Assembly (NCBI RefSeq): GCF_900078705.1
Contig: NZ_FKIF01000002.1
Coordinates: 930,001-994,000, forward strand
Direction of reading: 5' to 3'
From: Bordetella ansorpii
GTDB taxonomy: Bacteria > Pseudomonadota > Gammaproteobacteria > Burkholderiales > Burkholderiaceae_B
DNA: 64,000 bases
In this document: in pieces, positions 25,452-33,382 of the stretch
Position numbering within the stretch: the stretch's first letter is position 1
Layout of the letters: each line of letters begins with the position of its first letter
The notes under the pieces: generated by a model
Told to the model about the DNA's origin: nothing
Databases searched by the model: none
Seen by the model: only the letters and a program-made list of their open reading frames with translations
Made by a program: the position numbers and the translations under genes

Positions 25452-25757
25452 GATGGTTGTCTGTTGCGTTGGAATCTGTTGTCGGGCGAAGCAGGGCGGT
25501 TGTCCTGCCGCCGGACCGCGGGCATCGCAGGAAGCATGCGGGGCGGTCTTTCGGGGTCTCATAACCGTAACAGCAGACAATGCGGCGGGTCTAAGTCTTT
25601 CTGGTAATAAGAAAGGAGCGCCCGGTTGTGAAGGCGGCGTGACGGCAGGCCGCCGTCCGCGGCGTTACGTGCCTGCCGCAGGACATGCCCGCGATCCGGC
25701 ATGCCAAAGGCCGGATGCTATAAAAGACCCGTGGTGTCTTTTGCAGGGGCTGTACAG
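25452..25757. other. Intergenic region between cysI and a lipoprotein gene
   Basis: About 305 bases separate the divergent cysI and lipoprotein genes. No protein gene could be supported. The region holds one AT-rich inverted repeat (25597-25615) and a possible hairpin (AAAAGAC at 25722-25728 paired with GTCTTTT at 25736-25742) in the leader of the lipoprotein gene. It probably contains both promoters. Confidence 0.6.
25597..25615. promoter_or_regulatory. Inverted repeat upstream of cysI
   Basis: CTTTCT and AGAAAG flank GGTAATA. The site lies about 146 bases before the cysI start and could bind a sulfur regulator such as CysB. This rests on symmetry and position only. Confidence 0.3.
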
Positions 25758-25979
25758 ATGTCGTTTCACATATTGGGCCGATGCGGCGCCGCGCTGGTGC
25801 TGGCCGCAACCCTCGCGGGCTGCTCGTCCAGCCGGCCGGACGAGCCGAAACGCAGCAGCGATTGCAGCTGGTGGCGCAGCTGCATGTATGAAGGCCAGTA
25901 CGAGCCTGGCGAGCGCGATTACGCCGAGGAAGAGGCCGCGCGCCTGAACCGGCAGCAGTCCAGGCGGATGGGCAACTAG
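25758..25979 (+). CDS. Small predicted lipoprotein
   Basis: The 73-residue product starts with a signal peptide and lipobox (LVLAATLAGC). The mature part of about 50 residues is hydrophilic, with a Ser/Arg-rich start, a Cys/Trp cluster (SDCSWWRSCMYEG) and an acidic-then-basic tail (EEEAARLNRQQSRRMGN). The start at 25758 is preferred because it directly precedes the signal peptide. I do not recognise a family. Two cysteines six residues apart could form a disulfide in the periplasm. It converges with the carbonic anhydrase gene. Confidence 0.7.
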   Translation: MSFHILGRCGAALVLAATLAGCSSSRPDEPKRSSDCSWWRSCMYEGQYEPGERDYAEEEAARLNRQQSRRMGN

Positions 25980-25999
25980 GTTCTCCGGCCGGCTTTTGA

Positions 26000-26647
26000 T
26001 CAGCCCGCCGGGTTTTCCAGGCAGGGCGCGAATTGGCCGCTGGCCGGATCGCGCACGAACAGCACGCCCGTGGCCACGCCGAAATAGGCGCCGTGCAGCA
26101 CCAGCTCGCCGGCGTCGACGCGGCGGCGGATCGACGGGAAGGTCAGCAGGTTGGCCAGGCTCTGCTCGATGACGGCCAGCTCGAGGCGCTTCAGGTCGGT
26201 GGCGCGGTCGCCGGTCGACCCGCCCAGGCGCGCGGCCACGGGGCTGATCTGCGACATCCATTTGCCGATGAAGTCCATCTTGGACAGCGGCTCGGCGTCG
26301 TCGTAGAAAGCGCGGATGCCACCGCACGAGGCGTGGCCCAGCACCACGATGTTCTTGACCTTCAGGCCGTTGACTGCGAACTCGATGGCCGCGCTGGTGC
26401 CGTGGTAGGAGGATTCCGAATCGGTTTCGGCCGGCGGGACCAGGTTGGCCACGTTGCGGATGACGAACAGTTCGCCAGGACCGACGTCGAAGATGACTTC
26501 GGGCGACACGCGCGAGTCGCAACAGCCGATGATGAGCGTTTCGGGGCTTTGGCCAGTTTCGCCCAGAGCCTGGTACCGGCTGCTTTCGCCGGGAAAGCGG
26601 CCCTTCAGGAACGACTGGTAGCCTTCGGTAAGTCTTTTGGGGAACAT
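26000..26647 (-). CDS. Beta-class carbonic anhydrase
   Basis: The 215-residue enzyme interconverts CO2 and bicarbonate. Zinc-ligand and catalytic motifs are visible: CCDSRVSPE (the Cys and the Asp-Arg dyad) and GHASCGGIRAF (His and Cys ligands). The conserved FVIRNVANLVPP lies between them. The length is normal, and the product is cytoplasmic. It stands alone, converging with a small lipoprotein gene and diverging from a PsiF-like gene. Confidence 0.95.
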   Translation of the reverse strand: MFPKRLTEGYQSFLKGRFPGESSRYQALGETGQSPETLIIGCCDSRVSPEVIFDVGPGELFVIRNVANLVPPAETDSESSYHGTSAAIEFAVNGLKVKNIVVLGHASCGGIRAFYDDAEPLSKMDFIGKWMSQISPVAARLGGSTGDRATDLKRLELAVIEQSLANLLTFPSIRRRVDAGELVLHGAYFGVATGVLFVRDPASGQFAPCLENPAG

Positions 26648-26909
26648 GTTTTTCTTCCTTGAGTTCTGGCGCGTCCGGCGCCGTGGCGCGGCCCTGGATC
26701 GGGGCCACGCGGCGCGCGGGCACCCCGGATTTTCCCATATCGGCCCGGCGGCCGCCCGCCAGATTTTTCAGGTTGCAGACAGTTCGGCGCGCTTGCTTGC
26801 GCCACGGCTTTTGCCGGATGATGGCTTGCCGGCCTTTCCGGGGCCGAGCACGCGCTGGCCCTGTTTGTCCGTGCATTCCGTCCGGACGGGGCGCGCCCAG
26901 GAGGAACTC

Positions 26910-27242
26910 ATGGCTTCATTCACCCGTGAACTGACGGCAGCCGCCATGCTGGCGGTGTTCTGCGCCGCGCCCGCCTGGGCGCAGCAGACCGCCCCCGCGC
27001 CCGCCAAGACGCCCACGCCGCAGCAGCAGCGCATGGCCGACTGCAACAAGGCCGCCGCCGACAAGAAGGGCGACGAGCGCAAGGCTTACATGAGCAGTTG
27101 CCTCAAGGGCGAGGCGCCCGCCAAGGCCGCGACGCCGCAGCAGCAGCGCATGAAGGACTGCAACGCGCGGGCGTCCTCGCAGTCGCTGATGGGCGACAAG
27201 CGCCGTGCGTTCATGAAGACCTGCCTCAGCAGCAAGCCCTGA
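26910..27242 (+). CDS. psiF: PsiF-repeat periplasmic protein
   Basis: The 110-residue protein has a signal peptide (ELTAAAMLAVFCAAPAWAQQ) followed by two PsiF repeats, each with PQQQRM-x-DCN and a closing Cys (SSCLKGE and KTCLSSK). The pairs of cysteines suggest one disulfide per repeat. PsiF of E. coli is phosphate-starvation inducible; no Pho box was looked for successfully here, so induction is unproven. GAGGA precedes the start. The function of the family is unknown. Confidence 0.88.
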   Translation: MASFTRELTAAAMLAVFCAAPAWAQQTAPAPAKTPTPQQQRMADCNKAAADKKGDERKAYMSSCLKGEAPAKAATPQQQRMKDCNARASSQSLMGDKRRAFMKTCLSSKP

Positions 27243-27287
27243 TGACCGCGTTGCCATGCCGGTGCAAGGCCGGCACGGCGCGCGCCG

Positions 27288-27623
27288 TCATTCGGCCTTG
27301 ACGTCGACGGCGGTGAAGCGGCTGAAGGCCAGCGGCGTGGTCGCCAGCAGTTCCCAGGAGGCGCCTGGCGGCAGCGGCGATTCGGCGCGTTGCGAGACGC
27401 GGCCGATTTCGGCGCCGTTGGCGTCGTACAACGCGAAGACGATGGAGGGCGACGGCAGCAGCTTGTCGCCATTGTTGGTGACCGTGCCGGTGATGGTGGT
27501 CTGGCCCATCGTGGTGTCGCGGGTGGCTTGCAGATGGGATACCGACACGCCGTAGGACAGGCTTTGGGCAGTGGCCGAGCCGGCGGCCAGGGCCAGCAGC
27601 AAGGCGGCGATTCGCATTTTCAT
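27288..27623 (-). CDS. Exported FxLYD-like domain protein
   Basis: The 111-residue protein has a cleavable signal peptide (MRIAALLLALAAGSATAQS) and one small beta-sandwich domain with the features ITGTVTNNGDKLLPSPSIVFALYDANGAEIG split over the strands. This pattern is typical of FxLYD domains, which occur in exported proteins. The role is unknown. It is encoded alone between a convergent psiF-like gene and the cyclase gene. Confidence 0.78.
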   Translation of the reverse strand: MKMRIAALLLALAAGSATAQSLSYGVSVSHLQATRDTTMGQTTITGTVTNNGDKLLPSPSIVFALYDANGAEIGRVSQRAESPLPPGASWELLATTPLAFSRFTAVDVKAE

Positions 27624-27737
27624 GGGCGACTCCGAAAGCGGCGCGGGGCGCCGATGCCCATCACCATAAGCGGGCAGATGTGACAGCGCGGTGCGCAGTC
27701 GTGTCGGTTTGTTCACGGCGCGTCGCGTCGGCCGCCG

Positions 27738-28778
27738 TCAGACCGTCGCGACCGGGGTGGCCGGCGAGCCGATGGCGTGCGGCAACCGCAGCGGGGGCGC
27801 GGTCAGCATGAAGCGATGGCGGCCGTTGGCGTGCAGCCACTCGGCCAGGTCCTTCATGTACCAGAGTTCGGCCAGCGGCAGCCCCAGCTTGAACAGGCAG
27901 TGATGGTGCAGCGGCAACATCGGGCGCTGCCCGCTGGTGGCGCGCGAGGGATAGGCTTCCACCGCGTAGTTGTCCGCGCACAGCGCCGCGATGCCGCTGT
28001 CGGTGATCCACTGCAGCAGCGCCGCGTCGGTGCCGTCCAGCGCCGCGCCATAGTGATGCAGCACGTCGCCGTCGGGCTTGCCGTTCATCTCGACCACTTT
28101 CTCGGCGTAGCCGGTGCGCAGGCACAGCATGTCGCCGGATTCGATCTCGATGCCGTCCGCGTCCATCGCCTGCCGCAGCTCGCGCAGGCCGATCAGGGTG
28201 CGGCCGGTGCCGAAGTGGCGTGCCAGGTCGATCAGCACGCCGCGGCCCTGCATGCCTTTCTCGGCCAGGTTCTCCACGCCCAGGCGCAGCGCGGCCGAGG
28301 GCCCGCCGCTGTTGCAGCCGCAGCCGGTATGGTCGCCGTCGGCGGGCCCGACCACGTCCACGCCCGCGCGAAAGCCGTTGTAGTAGCACAGCTCGGCCGT
28401 GCCGTCGCCATCGGCGTCGAACAGCGCGCCCACGTGCGCCAGCGAATCCCACTGCGTCGAATACTGCGTGGACAACAGCACCTGGTCGTCGCTGAGCACG
28501 TCGACCGCATCGGGATTGATGTTGCGCAGCGGGAAATTCAGGTAGGGCGTGCCTTGCAGACGGGTGGGGCTGAGCTGCGGCGGATGGCGGCGCGGGTTCA
28601 GCACGTTGCCGCCCGGCAGGTTCAGCGGCAGCGACAGGCAGAACGTCTTGCCCACGCGGATTTCGCGCGCGCCGTTCAGCACCTGCGCTTCCTGGATCAG
28701 GTTCAGGCGGCCCAGTTGGTCGTCCGGCCCGAAGTCGCCCCAGTTCGAGCCTTCCGGCCGTTGCTTCCAGCGTTGCAT
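27738..28778 (-). CDS. Cyclase-family (kynurenine formamidase-like) hydrolase
   Basis: The 346-residue protein starts with RPEGSNWGDFGPDDQLGRLNLI, typical of the longer members of the cyclase/COG1878 family. The metal-site region reads STQWDSLAHVGALFDADGDG, and a later GVLIDLARHFG fits the family. Members hydrolyse amides or lactones with a bound divalent metal. It is the last gene of the beta-ketoadipate-type operon, 5 bases after the enol-lactonase gene, so a lactone or ring-cleavage product is a plausible substrate. The exact reaction is unknown. Confidence 0.85.
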   Translation of the reverse strand: MQRWKQRPEGSNWGDFGPDDQLGRLNLIQEAQVLNGAREIRVGKTFCLSLPLNLPGGNVLNPRRHPPQLSPTRLQGTPYLNFPLRNINPDAVDVLSDDQVLLSTQYSTQWDSLAHVGALFDADGDGTAELCYYNGFRAGVDVVGPADGDHTGCGCNSGGPSAALRLGVENLAEKGMQGRGVLIDLARHFGTGRTLIGLRELRQAMDADGIEIESGDMLCLRTGYAEKVVEMNGKPDGDVLHHYGAALDGTDAALLQWITDSGIAALCADNYAVEAYPSRATSGQRPMLPLHHHCLFKLGLPLAELWYMKDLAEWLHANGRHRFMLTAPPLRLPHAIGSPATPVATV

Positions 28779-28783
28779 GGCGG

Positions 28784-29566
28784 TCAGTCCTCTTGCAGGA
28801 AATCCAGCACGGCGCGCGTGAAGGCTTCGGGCTGTTCCCAGTTGGAGATGTGCGAGGTGTCCAGTTCCAGGTAGCGCGCGCCGGCGATGGCGTCGGCCAG
28901 TTCGCGGCCCTGCTTCGGCGTGGCGGCCACGTCGTGCGTGCTGGCGATGACCAGGGTACGCGCGCGGATGGCGTGCGCCTGCTCGCGCAGGTCATTGTCG
29001 CGCAGCGCGGCGCAATTGGCGATGTAGCCGGCGTCTGGCGTGCGGCGCAGCATGTCGACCAGCACCTGGGTCAGGCCGGGCTGCGCGGCGCGGTAGGCGG
29101 GCGTCAGCCAGCGTTCGACCAGCGTGGGCGCCATGTTCGACACGCTGTCCTGCGCGATGGCGGTCATGCGCGTGCTCCAGCTTTCCACCGATCCCAGGCG
29201 CGCCGCGGTATTGCACAGCACCAGGCGGTCCACGCGTTGCGGGTGCTTCAGCGCCAGCGTCATGCCGGTGGGGCCGCCCATCGACAGGCCGCAGAAATGC
29301 GCGTGTCCGATGCCGACGTGGTCCATCAGCTCGCGCACGTCCTCGGCCAGTTCGTCGAAGGTGTATTCGCCGCCGGGCACGGAGGAACGGCCATGGCCAC
29401 GCGTGTCGTAGCGCAGCACGCGGAAATGCCTGGCCAGCTCCGGAATCTGTTGCGACCACATGTCGGCGCTGGAACCCAGGGAGTTGGAGAGCACCAGCGC
29501 GGGGGCGTCGTCGGCGCCGTCGATCACGTAGTACAGCGTGGCGTGGCTGAGTTTGGCGTAGGGCAT
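28784..29566 (-). CDS. pcaD: 3-oxoadipate enol-lactonase
   Basis: The 260-residue alpha/beta hydrolase has the nucleophile elbow GLSMGGPTG (Ser), the oxyanion region SNSLGSSADMW and a C-terminal His in DTSHISNWEQPEAF. It matches PcaD/CatD, which hydrolyses 3-oxoadipate enol-lactone to 3-oxoadipate. The start at 29566 gives the family N-terminus. Next to a muconolactone isomerase gene and CoA-transferase genes, the beta-ketoadipate role is well supported. Confidence 0.92.
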   Translation of the reverse strand: MPYAKLSHATLYYVIDGADDAPALVLSNSLGSSADMWSQQIPELARHFRVLRYDTRGHGRSSVPGGEYTFDELAEDVRELMDHVGIGHAHFCGLSMGGPTGMTLALKHPQRVDRLVLCNTAARLGSVESWSTRMTAIAQDSVSNMAPTLVERWLTPAYRAAQPGLTQVLVDMLRRTPDAGYIANCAALRDNDLREQAHAIRARTLVIASTHDVAATPKQGRELADAIAGARYLELDTSHISNWEQPEAFTRAVLDFLQED

Positions 29567-29699
29567 GGTGAGAAGCTCGTGTGAGGCATGGGGCGGGGCG
29601 TGCCGCCCCGCACGGATGAAAAAGGGAGGGCGTGCCGCGCCATTGGCCGGCACGTATCCTCGTGCCGGCGCGTCAAGGGGGCAGCGCGCCGTCCCCGCT

Positions 29700-29996
29700 C
29701 TACAGATAGGACGTGCCGTCCACGTAGGCCTTGCGCCAGCGCGTCAGCGTGACGCGTTCGAACAGGCCGGCCTGGTGGAAGGGATCGGCGGCGATGAAGC
29801 GCTCGGCTTGCTCGCGCGTGTCCAGCGCCACCACGTACAGGCCGCCGCCGGCATCGCTGCCGTCGTCGTTCAGCTTGGCGCCGCAGGCCAGCAGCAGGTG
29901 CTTGTGCTCGTCCAGGAACTTCAGGTGTTCCGGACGATGCTGCTGGCGTACGGCCTGGTGGTCGGGCTTGTCGAAGGTTTCGATGATGAAGGGCAT
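29700..29996 (-). CDS. YciI-family protein
   Basis: The 98-residue protein has the YciI ferredoxin-like fold: HLKFLDEHKHLLLACG, then GLYVVALDTREQAERFIAADPFHQAGLFERVTLTRWR with the family Asp-Pro-His segment. Some YciI members are lactone- or dehalogenation-related enzymes; most are uncharacterised. It lies between catC and pcaD in one transcription unit, so it may act on muconolactone-like intermediates, perhaps substituted ones. That is inference from location. Confidence 0.88.
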   Translation of the reverse strand: MPFIIETFDKPDHQAVRQQHRPEHLKFLDEHKHLLLACGAKLNDDGSDAGGGLYVVALDTREQAERFIAADPFHQAGLFERVTLTRWRKAYVDGTSYL

Positions 29997-30011
29997 GGCG
30001 GACCCCGGGGG

Positions 30012-30287
30012 TCAGATGGCCGAGCCGTGACGCGCCAGGGCGGTCACCTGCACGTCCATGTACGGGAACAGCGGCAGCGAGAACAGCAGGGCGTTCAGTT
30101 CGTCGTGGTCGGCCACGTCGAACACGCTGACGTTGGCGTAGCGGCCCGCCACGCGCCACAGGTGTAGCCACTTGCCTTCGCGTTGCAGCTTCTGCGCCAG
30201 GGCCTTCTCGTCGGCCTTCAGGCGGTCGGCTTTTTCAGTGGGCAGGTCGTGCGGCAGGTTGACCTGCATTTGCACCATGTACAGCAT
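30012..30287 (-). CDS. catC: Muconolactone Delta-isomerase
   Basis: The 91-residue protein matches CatC closely in length and in motifs: VQMQVNLPHDLPTEKADRLKADEKA, LQREGKWLHLWRVAGRYANVSVFDV and PLFPYMDVQVTALARHGS. It converts muconolactone to 3-oxoadipate enol-lactone. It is 15 bases before the YciI gene and separated from the CoA-transferase B gene by a short hairpin. No catA or catB is found in the window, so muconate must be made elsewhere. Confidence 0.94.
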   Translation of the reverse strand: MLYMVQMQVNLPHDLPTEKADRLKADEKALAQKLQREGKWLHLWRVAGRYANVSVFDVADHDELNALLFSLPLFPYMDVQVTALARHGSAI

Positions 30288-30307
30288 GGGAAGTCTCCAG
30301 AAGAGGC

Positions 30308-30329
30308 GCGGCGCCCCTGGGGGCGCCGC
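30308..30329. repeat. Intercistronic hairpin between pcaJ and catC
   Basis: GCGGCGCCCC and GGGGCGCCGC form a perfect 10-base stem with a 2-base loop. No T-run follows on the minus strand, so it is probably not a terminator. It may stabilise mRNA ends or tune the ratio of upstream to downstream genes. Confidence 0.5.
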
Positions 30330-30334
30330 TTGGA

Positions 30335-30979
30335 TCAGCGCTCGAACGTCAGCGGCAGGCCCGTCAGCGCCAGCAAGCCTTCCGGCGTGGCGTCGCCGAA
30401 CAGGTCGATCACGGTGACCTTGCCGTCGCGCAGGTCGAACACGGCCATGTCGGTGTAGACGCGCGACACGCAGCGCACGCCCGTCAGCGGATAGCTGCAG
30501 GCCTCGACCAGTTTGCTCTGGCCTTCGCGCGTGGTCAGTTCCATCATCACGTAGACGTCCTTGGCGCCGATGGCCAGGTCCATCGCGCCGCCCACGGCGG
30601 GAATCGCGTCGGGCGCGCCGGTATGCCAGTTGGCCAGGTCGCCGTGGCGCGACACCTGGAAGGCGCCCAGCACGCAGATGTCCAGGTGGCCGCCGCGCAT
30701 CATGGCGAACGAGTCGGCGTGGTGGAAGAAGGCGCAGCCGGGCAGTTCCGTCACGGGCTGCTTGCCGGCGTTGATCAGGTCGTAGTCTTCCTTGCCCTTT
30801 TCCGGCGCGGGGCCCATGCCCAGCATGCCGTTCTCGGTGTGCAGCAGCACTTCGCGGTCGGCGGGCAGGTGGTTGGCCACCAGCGTGGGCAGGCCGATGC
30901 CCAGGTTGACGTAGGCGCCTTCGGGAATGTCGCGGGCCACGCGCGCGGCGATCTGGTCGCGGTTCAGACGGTTGCTCAT
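30335..30979 (-). CDS. pcaJ: 3-oxoacid (3-oxoadipate) CoA-transferase, subunit B
   Basis: The 214-residue subunit carries the catalytic glutamate in LLHTENGMLGMGPAP and the family segments VNLGIGLPTLVANHL and GGAMDLAIGAKDVYV. With subunit A it moves CoA from succinyl-CoA to a 3-oxo acid. The neighbouring catC and pcaD favour 3-oxoadipate; acetoacetate is the alternative. The start follows the subunit A gene after 2 bases. Confidence 0.92.
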   Translation of the reverse strand: MSNRLNRDQIAARVARDIPEGAYVNLGIGLPTLVANHLPADREVLLHTENGMLGMGPAPEKGKEDYDLINAGKQPVTELPGCAFFHHADSFAMMRGGHLDICVLGAFQVSRHGDLANWHTGAPDAIPAVGGAMDLAIGAKDVYVMMELTTREGQSKLVEACSYPLTGVRCVSRVYTDMAVFDLRDGKVTVIDLFGDATPEGLLALTGLPLTFER

Positions 30980-30981
30980 GA

Positions 30982-31665
30982 TTACTCCTGGACGCCGCGC
31001 GGGGCGTCGATCTGCACGACACGCTGGACGAAGATGCCGGGGGTGACGATGGCCTCGGGATCGAGTTCGCCCAGTTCCACCGTCTGGCGCACTTGCGCCA
31101 CGGCCACGCGGGCGGCGCTGGCCATGATGGGACCGAAGTTGCGCGCGGTCTTGCGGTAGACCAGGTTGCCCCAGCGGTCGCCGCGTTCGGCCTTGATCAG
31201 CGCGTAGTCGGCGTGCAGCGGATACTCCAGCACATAATGGCGGCCATTGATCTCGCGCGTTTCCTTGCCTTCGGCCAGGGGCGTGCCGTAGCCGGTGGGC
31301 GAGAAGAACGCGCCGATGCCGGCGCCGGCGGCGCGGATGCGCTCGGCCAGGTTGCCCTGCGGCACCAGTTCAAGCTCGATCTTGCCGCTGCGGTAAAGCC
31401 CGTCGAAGATCTGCGAATCGGCCTGCCGGGGGAACGAGCAGACGATCTTGCGCACGCGGTTGGCGCCCAGCAGGGCGGCCAGGCCGGTGGTGCCGTTGCC
31501 GGCGTTGTTGTTGATGATGACCAGGTCTTTCGCGCCTTGCTCGAGCAGGGCGTCGATCAGTTCCATGGGCTGGCCCGCGGTGCCGAAGCCGCCGATCATG
31601 ATGGTGGCGCCGTCCGGCACGTCCGCGAGCGCGTCGGCGGCACTGGATACGAGTTTGGAGATCAT
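30982..31665 (-). CDS. pcaI: 3-oxoacid (3-oxoadipate) CoA-transferase, subunit A
   Basis: The 227-residue subunit shows the CoA-binding motif IMIGGFGTAGQPMELIDALLEQG, NNNAGNGTTGLAALLGA and the family GVGTPLAEG-like stretch (SPTGYGTPLAEGKETREINGRHYVLE). It is the first gene of a six-gene operon (pcaI, pcaJ, catC, yciI-like, pcaD, cyclase). A composite operator-like element lies 30 bases upstream, shared with the divergent IclR regulator gene. Confidence 0.92.
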   Translation of the reverse strand: MISKLVSSAADALADVPDGATIMIGGFGTAGQPMELIDALLEQGAKDLVIINNNAGNGTTGLAALLGANRVRKIVCSFPRQADSQIFDGLYRSGKIELELVPQGNLAERIRAAGAGIGAFFSPTGYGTPLAEGKETREINGRHYVLEYPLHADYALIKAERGDRWGNLVYRKTARNFGPIMASAARVAVAQVRQTVELGELDPEAIVTPGIFVQRVVQIDAPRGVQE

Positions 31666-31695
31666 GGGTGTCTTGGAGGGAGGGATGTCTTATTT

Positions 31696-31732
31696 GTTCT
31701 ATAGTCGAACATTCGTTCTTTTATAGAACATC
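31696..31732. promoter_or_regulatory. Composite PcaR/PobR-type operator, copy A
   Basis: The element holds GTTC-N7-GAAC twice: GTTCTATAGTCGAAC (31696-31710) and GTTCTTTTATAGAAC (31715-31729). The outer parts GTTCTATA and TATAGAAC are inverted copies. Three half-sites in one element recall operators of PobR/PcaU-type IclR proteins. A very similar element at 35871-35907 stands before the hbd operon. Confidence 0.7.
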
Positions 31733-31761
31733 GTTTCATGACGGGTAGGAGGTGTCAATAC

Positions 31762-32544
31762 ATGGACGAGCAAGCACACCGGCCGCCCAGTGACAGCTAC
31801 GTGCAGTCCTTCGCGCGCGGCCTGTCGGTGATCCGCGCCTTCGGTCCGCAACGGCCGCGCATGACGCTGACCGAAGTGGCGGCCGCCACCGGGCTGACGC
31901 GCGCGGGCGCGCGCCGCATCCTGTTGACGCTGGTGCAACTGGGCTACGTCGAGGCCGACGAGCGCCGTTTCGCGCTGACGCCGCGCATTCTCGAACTCGG
32001 CTATGCGTACCTCTCGGCCACGCCCCTGTGGGACCTGGCCCTGCCGTACATGGAAGAGGTGGCCGAGACCACGCGCGAATCGTGTTCGGTCTCGGTGCTG
32101 GACGGCACCGACATCGTCTACATCCTGCGCCTGTCCACGCACAAGGTGATGACCATCAACCTGGCCGTGGGCAGCCGCCTGCCCGCGTGGGCCACCTCGA
32201 TGGGCCGCGTGCTGCTGGCCGGCCTGCCCGAGCCCGAGCAGGACCGCCTGCTGGACGCCAGCCAGATCCAGGCCTATACACCGTCCACCCTTACCGACCG
32301 CACGGCGCTCAAGCGCGCGCTGGCCGAGGTGCGCGCGCAGGGCTATGCCTGCGTGGTGCAGGAGCTGGAACCGGGCCTGCAGTCGGTCGCCGTGCCCATC
32401 GTGGACCGCAGCGGCCGCGTGACCGGCGCGATGAACGTCAGCGGGCACGCCAACCGTTACTCGCGCGAACAGATGCTCGATGCCTTCCTGCCGCCGCTGC
32501 GGCGCGCGGCAGGGCACATCAACCAGGCCCTGCAGCGGCGCTGA
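31762..32544 (+). CDS. IclR-family regulator of PcaR/PobR type
   Basis: The product (260 residues from this start) has the PcaR-like N-terminus SYVQSFARGLSVIRAFG, a winged helix (MTLTEVAAATGLTRAGARRILLTLVQLGYV) and an effector domain with VYILRLSTHKVMTINLAVGSRLPAW. PcaR/PobR proteins activate aromatic-acid catabolism in response to pathway acids. AGGAGG eleven bases upstream supports the ATG at 31762 over an in-frame ATG at 31738. It is divergent from the beta-ketoadipate-type operon. The second copy of the operator element suggests that it also controls the hbd-AtoE-SDR operon. Confidence 0.92.
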   Translation: MDEQAHRPPSDSYVQSFARGLSVIRAFGPQRPRMTLTEVAAATGLTRAGARRILLTLVQLGYVEADERRFALTPRILELGYAYLSATPLWDLALPYMEEVAETTRESCSVSVLDGTDIVYILRLSTHKVMTINLAVGSRLPAWATSMGRVLLAGLPEPEQDRLLDASQIQAYTPSTLTDRTALKRALAEVRAQGYACVVQELEPGLQSVAVPIVDRSGRVTGAMNVSGHANRYSREQMLDAFLPPLRRAAGHINQALQRR

Positions 32545-32630
32545 CGCCGCGCGCGCGCCGGCCCGCCTCGCGGGGGCGGCGTGGGGCATGGGGCGGCTGG
32601 TCGCGCGGGACATGGCGGCGGCGTGCGGAA

Positions 32631-33356
32631 TCAGATGGGCGCCACGCCCAGCGTGGTGCCGCCGCAGACGTACAGCACCTGGCCCGTGACGAAACCGTTG
32701 TCCGGCGACAGGAAGAACATCGCGGCGCGCGCCACGTCCTCGGGCGTGCCCAGGCGCTTGACGACGATGCTGTCGATGATGCGCCTGGTCTGGGGCGCGC
32801 CTTCCGGATTGCTCTTCATGAACAGGTCGGTGGCGATGGGGCCCGGGCCGATGGCGTTGACGGTGATGCCGTCGCCGCCCAGTTCCATGGCCAGCGTGCG
32901 CGTCATGCCGATCAGGCCGGCCTTGGTGGCCGAGTACACCACGCGCTCGGGCTTGCCCAGCGCGGCGCGCGAGGACATGTTCACGATGCGGCCGAAGCCC
33001 GCCGCGCGCATGTCCGGCAGCGCCGCCTGGATCAGGATCATGGCCGTGCGCAGGTGCAGGTTCACGACGTAGTCGAGGTCGGCCAGCGTGGCCGTGTCGG
33101 CGGTGCCGGGGCGCGTGGCGCCGGCGTTGTTCACCAGGCCCACGATGGCGTGCGACTGCACCGCCTGCTGCGCGGCGGCCCGCGCCTGGTCCGGATCGGT
33201 CAGGTCGGCCTGGATCGAGACCATGCCTTCGGGCGGGTTCCCGGGCAGGCGGTAGTCGATGTTGATCACGCGCTGGCCCGCGTCCAGCAAGGCGCGCGCG
33301 ATGGCGGCGCCGATGCCGGCGCTGGCGCCGGTGACCAGATAGGCGGTGGGTTTCAT
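32631..33356 (-). CDS. Short-chain dehydrogenase/reductase
   Basis: The 241-residue SDR has the cofactor motif TGASAGIG, NNAGATRPG, a catalytic Ser in IVNMSSRAALG and Tyr-x-x-x-Lys in YSATKAGLIGMTRTLAMELG. The C-terminus has VTGQVLYVCGGTTLG. It is the last gene of the hbd-AtoE-SDR operon. Its substrate is unknown, but a 3-hydroxyacyl or hydroxy-acid intermediate would suit its neighbours. It converges with the PcaR-type gene. Confidence 0.92.
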   Translation of the reverse strand: MKPTAYLVTGASAGIGAAIARALLDAGQRVINIDYRLPGNPPEGMVSIQADLTDPDQARAAAQQAVQSHAIVGLVNNAGATRPGTADTATLADLDYVVNLHLRTAMILIQAALPDMRAAGFGRIVNMSSRAALGKPERVVYSATKAGLIGMTRTLAMELGGDGITVNAIGPGPIATDLFMKSNPEGAPQTRRIIDSIVVKRLGTPEDVARAAMFFLSPDNGFVTGQVLYVCGGTTLGVAPI

Positions 33357-33382
33357 GTGAGGTGGCTCCCGGGCGGAAAAGG

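Noticed and set aside
26995-27240. Repeated PQQQRM-DCN coding segments as a DNA repeat array
   Set aside because: The repetition is at protein level: two PsiF repeats inside one gene. It is not a mobile or CRISPR-type repeat.
29593-29611. GCGGGGC-N5-GCCCCGC hairpin between the pcaD and YciI genes as a terminator
   Set aside because: No T-run follows on the minus strand, and the genes on both sides look co-transcribed.
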